Source: Chrysochromulina parva
Taxonomy: Eukaryota; Haptophyta; Prymnesiales; Chrysochromulinaceae
Reading direction: 5' to 3'
NCBI GenBank assembly: GCA_002887195.1
Contig: PJAB01000283.1
Location: 1 to 30,744 of the forward strand
DNA length: 30,744 bases
Shown here piece by piece: positions 8,559 through 17,000 of this stretch. Numbering within the stretch: position 1 is the stretch's first letter; each line of letters opens with the position of its first letter. The notes under the pieces were generated by a model. That model searched no databases and was not told the origin of the DNA. It saw only the letters and a list, made by a program, of their open reading frames with translations. The position numbers and the translations under genes are program-made.

Positions 8559-8816
8559 CCGGCGACGCTCATGAGCGCCCTAGGGGCGGTGTTCTGGCGC
8601 CGGTGCTGGCGCTGGCCCTGGCTGAGTGTGGAACCTGATTGCGGACCGTGATACAAGTACTACTCTTACTTGTAGACGCAAGGGTGATACAATGTCGCGT
8701 CGTGCTGCGTCGTTGATGTTGCGACGCCCAATGTTGTCCAGTGTGTCTGTGAAGCCCGCCTATCAGCAGGTTCACGAGAACCGAATTTCGCCAACCATCC
8801 ACATCGCAGAGTGGAC

Positions 8817-11147
8817 ATGCCGTCCAACACCGATCTCGAGGCCGAGAAAGCCAAGATGCGCCGGAACATGGAAGCATTGTACGGTGCTCTTGGCAACGCA
8901 CCCATCGTGGGCAGTGTTGTCAAGTCGCCGCCGCCTTCTGCGCTGCACTTGCCATCCGCGTCGCCTCGCACCATGGACCGCAAGGAGCTGCCAAGGTCAC
9001 CTCGCGCCCCCCTCCTGGCCACTGCGCGGATCGAACAGGAGTCGCCCCTTGGCACCGTCGCCCCGTCGTCCCAGCCGCCGTTGCTCATGGCAGTAACCTC
9101 AGCTGCGCCCACGATGCCGCCCATACCAAAACCACAAACAGCAACGCCAACCGAGCATGGTACAATCATCGCGCTCAACGGCGAGCTTCAGGAGACGCGC
9201 GGTGCGCTCGAGGCTGAGCGACTTGCCTCGGCGCAGCTCAGCACGCAGTTGGCTGAGATGGGCGGCAAGGTGGCGCGCATGGTGACGGAGCGTGATACGG
9301 AGCGAGCGGAGCTGCAACGTGCCCGTACTGAACAGCGGCAAGCAGAGGACCAGGCGCGCGCCGTGCGTGTCTCGCAGGACGACGCGCTCCGTCGCTTGCA
9401 CGCCATGCAACAGGAGGTGACGAGCGCCCGGTATGCCCACGAGCGAGCTCTGGCCGAGGCGCGGGCGGAGCGCGACGCGGCAGTCCAGGCGCTGCAGCGG
9501 AGCGAGGCTGAGACGCAGCGTGTCGCACTGGGGAGCGGCGGCGAGGCACAGGCCCTCCGCGCCGAGGCGGCGAGCCTGCGCGAGCAAGTTGGCCGGCTCC
9601 AAGCAGATCTGCGCCACGCCCAAGACAACGCACGACGCGGGCAGCACGCGCTAAAGCAGCAGTTGGAAGCAGAGCTGCACACCGCCCAAACAGAGTTGCG
9701 CACCGCCCAAGCAGAGTTGTGCAACGCCCAAGCAGAGCTGCGCAACGCCCAAGCAGAGCTGCGCAACGCCCAAGCAGAGCTGTGCGATGCCCAAGACAAC
9801 GCGCTACGCGAGCGGCACGCGCTCGAGCAGCAGCTGGTGCAGGCGACGGCCAAGGCGGCCGAGGCGACGGCCAAGGCGGCAGCGCGTAGCTCGGCTGTCA
9901 GCTCTCGAGCAGATGCAACTCTCGCGCAGATGGCCGCGGATGGGGTCGCCGCAACCGAGTTTGTGCAGGCGGCCGTGGTTGACTTGGACGGCTTTGCCCG
10001 TGCCCTCGCCGTCGAAGCTAAGGCGCAGCGCTCGCCGCTGATGATGCCCGACGCGGTCGCAGGTAAAACATTTTCGTCCTCGTTCGCCCTTGCACCGCCG
10101 CTCATCGTGGCTGCCTCCGCTGTAGCGACGCCCGCTGCTGCGACACCGCCTCTGAGCGCGCTGCCAGGCTCGGCGGCGGCGGCGGCGGCGGTCGTGCGCG
10201 TGGCGGAGCTCGAGGCGACAGTCGCCGAGCTCGAGGCACGCCTGCAGATGCAGAGCGAGCGCGGTGCCGACGCGGTGCACACTCGACAGCACGAGTCCGC
10301 CGCACGTGCGGTCGCCGCGCGTGAGGCCGAGGTGCGGGCGGCCGAGGTGTGGGCGGCTGCACGCGCCGAGGGTCTCCTGGAGGGCGAGCAGCGCGCGCGC
10401 GACGAGCTCGCACATGCTGTGCGTGCGGCAGGGCAGCGTGTGGCCGAGCTCGAAGCAGCCACAGCCGCGGCGCATGAGGAGCGCGTGGCGGCGCTGGCGC
10501 TGGCGAAGCAGCACGAGGACGCTCGGGCCGAGCAAGAGAAGATGCTGTTGCAGCGCATCGAGGTCCTCGAGGAGCGCCGGCGCGAGACAACGCGCGAACA
10601 AGCCGAGGCGGAGGCAGCGCGGCGCGAGGCGGAGGCAGCGAACACTGCCAAGGCGACGGCCGAGTCACGGCTGGCCGAGCGTGAGCAGCAGCTGACAGCC
10701 TTCGAGGCCGAGCGTCGTGCATGGCGCGCCGACCTCGAGGCGAGTGGGCAGCGCGTGCGAGCCCTCGAGGCGGCGGTCGAGAAGCACGAGCAGCTGAAGA
10801 AAGCCTTCGAACGTGACATCGCCGACATGAAAGTGAACGCCGAGCGACGCGCGCGAGAAAAGCTTGCCGTGCGTGAAATGTCGGACGAGGCGCGTGCAAC
10901 CGCCGCCGCTCGCCCCTCCGTTGAGCTCCTCAAGGAGAATGAGCGGCTGCGGCGCGAGCTCAATGAGATGCACCGAGAGGGCGCGCGGCGCACCAACGAG
11001 GCCGTGGCGGCGATGGCCTCGCTCGCGGCCCGACAGGTGGGCCGCGGCCTCAACCCCTCAGACCATGAGGCTGCAAGCCCAGCCCGCGCCGCAAGCCCTC
11101 GCCGCGGCGGCGGTGGCAACGCGCCGCTCTTCAAAGATCTCGACTGA
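8817..11147 (+). CDS. Large coiled-coil protein, function unknown
   Basis: A 776-residue protein dominated by predicted long coiled coil. After a ~110-residue Pro/Ser-rich head, residues ~120-350 and ~460-720 are Ala/Glu/Arg/Gln-rich with heptad spacing. A non-helical linker lies between them (about 370-460). Residues ~286-327 are six perfect-length seven-residue repeats of the form ELRNAQA. The C-terminus is Ser/Arg/Gly-rich and ends KDLD. No enzymatic motif or named domain is visible. The architecture would suit a cytoskeletal, centrosomal or basal-body filament protein, but coiled coils give poor family information, so this is only a suggestion. The frame extends upstream two codons to a GTG; the first ATG, at 8817, is used. 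It follows AMPK beta by 258 bases on the same strand. Confidence 0.82.
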   Translation: MPSNTDLEAEKAKMRRNMEALYGALGNAPIVGSVVKSPPPSALHLPSASPRTMDRKELPRSPRAPLLATARIEQESPLGTVAPSSQPPLLMAVTSAAPTMPPIPKPQTATPTEHGTIIALNGELQETRGALEAERLASAQLSTQLAEMGGKVARMVTERDTERAELQRARTEQRQAEDQARAVRVSQDDALRRLHAMQQEVTSARYAHERALAEARAERDAAVQALQRSEAETQRVALGSGGEAQALRAEAASLREQVGRLQADLRHAQDNARRGQHALKQQLEAELHTAQTELRTAQAELCNAQAELRNAQAELRNAQAELCDAQDNALRERHALEQQLVQATAKAAEATAKAAARSSAVSSRADATLAQMAADGVAATEFVQAAVVDLDGFARALAVEAKAQRSPLMMPDAVAGKTFSSSFALAPPLIVAASAVATPAAATPPLSALPGSAAAAAAVVRVAELEATVAELEARLQMQSERGADAVHTRQHESAARAVAAREAEVRAAEVWAAARAEGLLEGEQRARDELAHAVRAAGQRVAELEAATAAAHEERVAALALAKQHEDARAEQEKMLLQRIEVLEERRRETTREQAEAEAARREAEAANTAKATAESRLAEREQQLTAFEAERRAWRADLEASGQRVRALEAAVEKHEQLKKAFERDIADMKVNAERRAREKLAVREMSDEARATAAARPSVELLKENERLRRELNEMHREGARRTNEAVAAMASLAARQVGRGLNPSDHEAASPARAASPRRGGGGNAPLFKDLD
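9671..9796. repeat. 21-bp tandem repeat, six units, encoding heptads
   Basis: Six consecutive 21-bp units (gagctgcgcaacgcccaagca type) encode six seven-residue heptads in the coiled-coil gene. Because the unit length equals one heptad turn of a coiled coil, expansion or contraction keeps the helical register. The array is flanked by two related ~55-bp segments (about 9618-9672 and 9789-9843) encoding DNARRGQHALKQQL and DNALRERHALEQQL, so the array appears inserted within, or grown inside, a larger duplication. Confidence 0.85.
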
Positions 11148-11165
11148 TCTCGACTGATCTCGACT
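11136..11165. repeat. 10-bp tandem repeat spanning a stop codon
   Basis: Three exact copies of gatctcgact, followed by a partial fourth. The first copy contains the last codons of the coiled-coil gene and the stop TGA (11145-11147) spans the junction between copies one and two. Directly after it comes a small hairpin (agagct-ctt-agctct). Confidence 0.9.
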
Positions 11166-11741
11166 GATCAGAGCTCTTAGCTCTTTGAGCCTCGTTAGAG
11201 AGCGCTCTGCAGGTGCTTGCCGTCGCCAGCGTGAGAGGGGGAGAGCGACATCGAGCACGTCGGGTTCAAACCACAACGCGAAACGAACCCACGGGCGCCG
11301 GTATGCGGTATTCGTGAGGCGCGCGGACGACGTGGAGCATCTTCGCCACAACTAAGCGATACGCTAGAAGGACGTCGCGGCGGGGATTGCGCGACGCCGT
11401 GCGAGCAGTCTGGTGCGCCGCTGCACGCGTATGGGTCGTGGCGCAGCCACCTAAGCCACGCGCTACGCTTGTGGTGCTTGACGGCCCGTGACGTTGAGCC
11501 GCTTGCACGATTCGACAGTCGTGCAGTCTGTGCAGATCTCGCTTCTCGGGACTCGGCGGGGACCGGCGACGCTTCGGCTTCGCGCGCGAACGGCCGGCTG
11601 CGGCCTCCCGATAGACCGGATCGGATGAAAAGATCGGATGAAAAAAACTCTACTACACGAATATGATATACCATCTCGGAGGATTTTAGATATAAGTTCC
11701 CTCGATAAGCGTAAGTTTTAGTTCCCGGGTCGACCCGGGAC
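11148..11741. other. Convergent intergenic region, coiled-coil gene / COQ5
   Basis: These 594 bases lie between two genes that end towards each other, so they hold two 3' UTRs. I see no gene. The last 130 bases are clearly more A/T-rich than the surroundings. They contain two tandem copies of the 13-bp unit gatcggatgaaaa (11619-11644) and an 18-bp perfect palindrome beside the COQ5 stop. A tRNA-like ggttcaaacc near 11267 lacks a pairing arm. Confidence 0.5.
11723..11740. repeat. 18-bp perfect palindrome at the COQ5 3' end
   Basis: The sequence tcccgggtcgacccggga equals its own reverse complement. It ends two bases from the COQ5 stop codon (tca at 11742-11744 on the plus strand). In RNA it could form only an extended duplex or a very tight hairpin, so it is more likely a DNA-level feature. 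It also resembles a nested set of common cloning sites. Confidence 0.9.
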
Positions 11742-12635
11742 TCACTCAGCCAGTCGGAAGCCAGAGTGTACTGCCACCGTGCCAAACGTGAGGTTGGTGT
11801 ACGTGACGGAGCGCATACCGGCCTCGCGCATCATGGTGGCGAACTGCTCCTGCTTGGGGAACTGGCGGATGGACTCGACGAGGTACTGGTATGAGGCGCG
11901 ATCCGAAGCCACCAGCTCGCCCATGCGCGGGATCACGTTGAACGAGTAGTGCTCATATGCCTTCGCCAGCATCGGGTTGGTCACGTGCGAAAACTCGAGG
12001 CACACAAAACGCCCGCCCGGCCGCAGCACACGATACGCCTCGCGCAGGGCCTCGTCCACACGCGTCACGTTGCGGATGCAGAAGGCGATCGTGTACACGT
12101 CAAAGCTGCAGTCGTCAAAGGGGAGCCGCCGCGCGTCGGCTGTGAGCCACTCGAGGCGTGGCGCGGGAGGCGAGGCAAGCGAGGGCATCTGCTCTGCGCG
12201 GCGACGGCCCTCGGCGAGCATTGCTGGGTTGATGTCGGACACGACGATACGCGGCGCCTCTCTCTCATTGGGTGACGTGCCACCTGGAGCAGGCCTTGCA
12301 CGTGCCATCTCGTGCGCAATGCGGAAGGCAATGTCGCCGGTGCCGCCGCCGACGTCCAGCACCTGCAGGTTGGCTGCGCCGGGGATCGAGCGGATCCCGA
12401 GCATCTCCACCATCGTGTCCTTCCACACGCGATGCACGCCAGCCGACATGACGTCATTCATCAGGTCGTACTTGGAGGCGACATTCTGAAAGACATGCCC
12501 GACGAGGCGCTCCTTATCGTCCTCGGCGACCGTCTGGAAACCAAAGTGTGTCGTACGAGTAGACGAGGCGCTGCCTGTAGAAGAGCAGAACGCGCGCCGC
12601 GCCACCGCTGCCAGTGCTGGCAGTCGCCTTCTCAT
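11742..12635 (-). CDS. COQ5: 2-methoxy-6-polyprenyl-1,4-benzoquinol methylase, mitochondrial (COQ5)
   Basis: C-methyltransferase of ubiquinone biosynthesis (UbiE/COQ5 family), using S-adenosylmethionine on the benzoquinol ring within the mitochondrial CoQ complex. Its 297 residues match the family length. The N-terminal ~25 residues (MRRRLPALAAVARRAFCSS) are Arg/Ala/Ser-rich without acids, a good mitochondrial presequence. Family signatures follow: VFQNVASKYDLMNDVMS (48-64), SAM motif I LDVGGGTGD (93-101), acidic Asp134 in SDINPAML, the DARRLPF loop (167-173), the IRNV motif (187-190) and LRPGGRFVCLEF (204-215). The C-terminus keeps GTVAVHSGF. No catalytic block is missing. The ATG at 12635 gives the presequence and no upstream ATG is needed. 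Plastid menaquinone or phylloquinone methylases (MenG) are related, but the IRNV block and presequence favour COQ5. Confidence 0.94.
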   Translation of the reverse strand: MRRRLPALAAVARRAFCSSTGSASSTRTTHFGFQTVAEDDKERLVGHVFQNVASKYDLMNDVMSAGVHRVWKDTMVEMLGIRSIPGAANLQVLDVGGGTGDIAFRIAHEMARARPAPGGTSPNEREAPRIVVSDINPAMLAEGRRRAEQMPSLASPPAPRLEWLTADARRLPFDDCSFDVYTIAFCIRNVTRVDEALREAYRVLRPGGRFVCLEFSHVTNPMLAKAYEHYSFNVIPRMGELVASDRASYQYLVESIRQFPKQEQFATMMREAGMRSVTYTNLTFGTVAVHSGFRLAE

Positions 12636-12830
12636 GCAAAATGTTCTTCAGAATTCACAGTCGTATAGTTCCTACCGGTACAAAAAGACCGGGGGGGAGC
12701 CGGACACAGTCGTTCCGGTAAAACCCACCCGCGAGAGGCCGGATTGCCCATTTCAATACGAAAACCCCCCCGTGTTTTCTCTGAGTACGATTCTGCATGT
12801 TCTCGATTGAGCACACTTTTACAAGCAGCC

Positions 12831-13811
12831 TCAGATGCGCCAAAACTCCTTCGGGAAAATCTCGCGCATGGTGAGAGCCTTGTCGTAGAGTGGTTCCGCG
12901 TCTTGGCGTCGCGAGACGGTGACGATCTCTTGCTTCTTCTTGCTTCGCTTGCCACCGTTGCCTTCTCCCTCGCCCAGCTCGTCGCTGCCCGCTGGTGCCG
13001 AGCCTGCGGCGGCGCCGCCGCTGGTACCGGCAACACCGGGTGCGCGAGGCTCCCGCTCGCGCTTTTGCGCGGCGGCGATGGCAGCCACCCCGTAGGTGGG
13101 CTCGTTCGAGCTGTCTAGACCGGCTGCCGAGCTGCCGCTCCTCGCGCTGCCTTCTTTCTTTGGGGGCGCACCGAGGTAGGCGACGCTGCCACGCGCGGGC
13201 ATCTTGTGCCGCCCGGCGCCCCGGTCGTCCTTCTGCTCCGCGCATCGAATGGTGCACTCGCGTCCATCAATTGACACGCTTGGAGGGTCGCCACATTGCT
13301 GCAGGCAGTACCTCGCGCCCTTGGCGCTCACAAACGTGACGAAGCCGAAGCCGCGCCCCGGCACGGCGATGGCCTCCTGCACCTTGCCATACTTGGCAAA
13401 ATACTTGATGAGCGCGTCGTCCGTCGTCGCGTGCGACAGCCCGCCCACGAAGAGCTTGTTGGAGACAGGCCTGCCGCTCAGACCGCTACTGCCGGGCCTA
13501 ACCGTACCGCTCGAAGCATCGGCCGGTGGCTGCTCGATGCCAGAAGCCACGCGAAATGGATCGAGCTCAAGTGCGCCGGGAGCCGTCTGCAGGTCGAAGG
13601 CCTCCTCCGCACTGACGCCGCCAAAAGAGGCCTGCGCGTGCGGCACTTCGCTGTCCTCGTCGTCGTCCTCCGCGGCTGCAATCGGAGCGCCGGCAGGAGC
13701 CTGACGACCTTCCTCCTCGTCCTCGGAGACATCGTCGGTGGGGGCGAGTCCGAGCGTTGGGCGCGAGAGGCCAGCGAGCGCGTCGTTCTCGTCGTCCTCG
13801 TCGTCCGACAT
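12831..13811 (-). CDS. RNA-binding protein with single RRM
   Basis: A 326-residue protein with one RNA recognition motif (about 118-192): RNP2 LFVGGL (120-125) and RNP1 RGFGFVTF (153-160), with the aromatic residues that stack on RNA. The first ~60 residues are very acidic (DDEDDEND, EDEEE, EDDDEDSE), likely disordered. After the RRM comes a Gly/Ala/Ser-rich linker and a basic KRSKKK patch (289-294) that could serve as a nuclear localisation signal. The last ~30 residues end in LTMREIFPKEFWRI, which looks like a short conserved binding motif I cannot name. The RRM resembles the hnRNP/Musashi/DAZAP1 group, too general for a specific role. The frame extends upstream only to a GTG; ATG 13811, followed by Ser-Asp-Asp, is the natural start. 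It is head-to-head with CFAP47. Confidence 0.88.
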   Translation of the reverse strand: MSDDEDDENDALAGLSRPTLGLAPTDDVSEDEEEGRQAPAGAPIAAAEDDDEDSEVPHAQASFGGVSAEEAFDLQTAPGALELDPFRVASGIEQPPADASSGTVRPGSSGLSGRPVSNKLFVGGLSHATTDDALIKYFAKYGKVQEAIAVPGRGFGFVTFVSAKGARYCLQQCGDPPSVSIDGRECTIRCAEQKDDRGAGRHKMPARGSVAYLGAPPKKEGSARSGSSAAGLDSSNEPTYGVAAIAAAQKREREPRAPGVAGTSGGAAAGSAPAGSDELGEGEGNGGKRSKKKQEIVTVSRRQDAEPLYDKALTMREIFPKEFWRI

Positions 13812-14044
13812 GAAGAAGTCTACGGTAAGTTTCAAGAGTGCAAAGCAAACGTTTAAAACTCGCACACACGGAGGAGAGTCACACCTCCGGAACCCTCGTC
13901 GTCACTTCAGCTTCAGGCGTAAAATCGCGTTGTCGCGGTGCGACTTGCGACTGTTGTGCTGACCTTCCACCAGGAGCACGGCACGCTGCCGCTGGCGATT
14001 GCCGCAGGAGCGTGGCCCACTCCCCCGGCTTCGTTCCGTCAAGC
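13812..14044. promoter_or_regulatory. Shared divergent promoter region, RRM protein / CFAP47
   Basis: These 233 bases between two divergent ATGs must carry both 5' UTRs and promoters. On the plus strand there is a GTAAGT (13825-13830) and a good branch point plus acceptor (ctgaccttccaccag, ending 13973), which would make a 149-base 5' UTR intron for CFAP47. The donor lies so near the RRM start that the CFAP47 transcript would have to begin inside that gene, so the intron is only a possibility. Confidence 0.45.
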
Positions 14045-17000
14045 ATGCCTACCTACGGAGCGCTCGTCGGCAAGCATGTCGTGGTCGACATGACCGAAGC
14101 TAACTTTGAGTCGGTTGCGCCGTCCGTGCGGTACACGATGAAGGTGTCGGTGAAGAACGTGTCGATGCGTGGTCAGCGCGTGCGGCTGATTCCGCCAAAG
14201 AATCGCGAATTCACGCTGGTGGTGCAAAACGACGTGGAGCTGGCACCTGGCCTCGTCATGCAGGCAGAGCTTCAATTCTACAGCGACGTGCCTGAGGACA
14301 TCGAGAACGAGATGGTCGTGCTCGTCGGCCGTGCCGACTCGGATGGTGAGCACCTCACCATTCCGGTGCGTTCGACCTTGCCCGCCGCCAAGCTCGTCCT
14401 CGACGCAGGCATCGACTTTGGCGTGGTGCTGCTCAACTCGGTGCCCACGCGCAAGCTTGTCGTGACCAACCAAGGTACCCGGGATGGGAAAATCATGCTT
14501 GGCCCACTCGCTCTGAGCGAAATGTATTCCATCAAACCGCCGATCGAGGCGACCATCAAGCCGGGCGACTCGCACACGTACACCATCGAGCTGAACGCAA
14601 CCGAGGTGGGCAAGCAGGAGCTGATCGTGCCGGTGGCCATCAAGGGCCAGATGGCGTACTTCCCACTGCCGACTGAGCTGGCGCTGTCGGCGGATGTCCG
14701 CCACCAAAACGCGGAGCTTCGCGACGTGAAGGAGGCGCCGCTGGCCAAGAGCGAGCTTGGCCGGCTCTACTGCGGCCTCAAAACGACGCGCAAGGCCTTC
14801 ATCCTCAACCACGGCCCCAAGCCGATCAACTTTGCCGTCTCCAAGACGTCGGGTGACGAGAGCGGCGGACCGCCGCCAGAGGAAGACCCGAGCGTGCCCT
14901 GCCCGCTCGTCGTCGAGCCGATGATGGGGCGCATCCCCGCAGGCGGTCGCCTCGAGCTCACGCTCGCGTTTTGCCCGGCGCGCCGCTCGCCCACGGCCCC
15001 TAAGGGCTTCTTTGCCTCGGGCGAGACGGAGGAGATCGTCACAGAGCTCACGCAGGCGTACGTGTTCGAGATCCTCGAGACGGGGCAGAAGCTGCCGCTG
15101 CGCCTTGAGGGCATCGCGCTTGCGCCGCGCGTCGCGCTCTCGCAGGGTGCCTTCACCTTCGGCAGCTGTGACATGTACGATCACCGCGAGGCGTTCCTGA
15201 CGCTGACCAACAAGCAGGAGCTGCCGTACAATTTCTCGTTCACGACGCCCGCGCACTTTGCGGCGAAGCCGCTCGAAGGCACGGTGCCGCCAATGGGCGA
15301 GATGCAGGTGTGCCTCTCTTTTGCGCCGCACCAGCTCGGCAAGCTCGTGGGCGCGCTGCAGCTGCTCGGCTTCGGCGGGCGCGTCGGCGTCCAGACGATC
15401 AAGCTGCACGGCGAGTGCACCGCACCCGCGACCCGCCCGCCCGCGGGCGGCACTGACAAGCTGCCGGAAGACTTTGAGGTCGAGCCCAATGTCGTGGAGC
15501 AGTGCTCGTTCCTTCCGCGCACCGTCAACGCCAAGTGGGTGCGCCCGCCCGCGTGGGAGATGTCCGAGGCCCTCCAGGGCGGCAAGGTGCAGACGACCGC
15601 CTCGTCGACTCTCACCCCAATCCACACGCTCACCAAGAAGCGCACCTACCGCGATCAGATGGCCAAGCAGCCCGTGCTCGACGCCATCGACCAGATGGAC
15701 ACGGGCCTCGAGCTGCCCGCCGCCGCGCTCAAGGCGCAGCACGAGCACCGCGAGTACTACGCCACGTTCCTCAAGAACCAGCGCGCGCAGCGGGAGGCGC
15801 GCAACAAGGCGCAGCACCAAGCGGCGAACAAGATGCACTCAGACCCTGAGGCCTTCCAATTCGGATGCGACCTCGGGCTCGACCCGTACTCGGGCATCGC
15901 GCCCTTCGCGCCACCCTTGCCGCAGGACCTCTCGCCGCTCTTCCTCTTCCACCCGTACACAGACGGCGAGACAGCCAAGAGCGGCCCGCCGTCGGCGCTC
16001 TTCGACCCGTTTCGGCTCACGCCCAAGAAGCACAAGAGCAAGCCCGAGTCGCTCGATGAGGTGGCCGACTGTAAGGCGACGCTCTCGGCGGACGAGCTCA
16101 AGCAGATCACGGGCGGCCCAAAGACGGTCGACTTTGGCAACATCTCGGTCTACACGCAGGTCGCGCGCAACTTCACGGTTCTCAACGAGCTGCGCGTCAA
16201 CATCCTCGTGGCCATCGAGCTCGGCGACGAGATCAAACAGTGCCCGCCACAAGTGATCCCGCCCGGCGGCACCGCCGGCTTCGACCTCTTTTTCTCGTCC
16301 GATGAGCCGACGCAGTACCAGCGCACGATCACCTACACGATCAACGGCGCGCACGCCTTCAGGTTCGTCGCGAAGGCGACCGTCGAGCCGATCGAGGTGA
16401 GCTTCTCGACTGAAGAGCTGCAGTTCCGATTCGCCGACGGCGTTCTCGAGCCCTCGATGTCTGCGAGCGTCGCGATCACCAACCATGGCACCTACCCGGC
16501 ACGCTTCCGCTGGGAGAATCCCGAGAGCATGCCTCCGGGGCGCAGGCCTGCCTTCGTGCCCGCATCGCTCACGGGCGAGATCCCACCCAAGAAGACGCTG
16601 CCCGTCGAGATCATCTTCACTCCCTACCTGGGCTGTGCGGCCGAGCACGTGCTCACGGCCATCGTCGAGGGAGGCTCGTCCAAGACGCTCTTCTGCAAGG
16701 GCGACGTGACGGAGGCGAAGGCGAGCCTCACCGTCAAGCGCGTCGAGTTCGGCGTGGTGCCCGCGGGCATCGTGAAGGAGAAGAACTTCCTCATCAAGAA
16801 TCAAGGGCAGACGACAGCCGTGTTCACGTTCGACAACCCGCCCCCCGGGTTCTCGATCAAGCCGCAGGCGGGCGCCGTTCGCGTGGGCCAAACGATGGAG
16901 GTCTCGGTCGAGGTGCTCGCGATTCCACCGCGCGGCGAGCGTGTACTCGACCTGGCGGGTGTGCTCAAGTGCGACCTGCGCTGCGGCAAGCCCATCAAGC

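Noticed and set aside
9188..11134. 648-codon minus-strand frame opposite the coiled-coil gene
   Set aside because: It is the antisense of a strongly biased coding frame, made mostly of Ser, Ala and Arg, with no domain. The plus-strand frame has heptad structure and a proper start.
11255..11290. tRNA-like T-loop (gggttcaaacc)
   Set aside because: The bases on each side do not form the 5-bp T stem, and no anticodon arm or acceptor stem is found at the right spacing.
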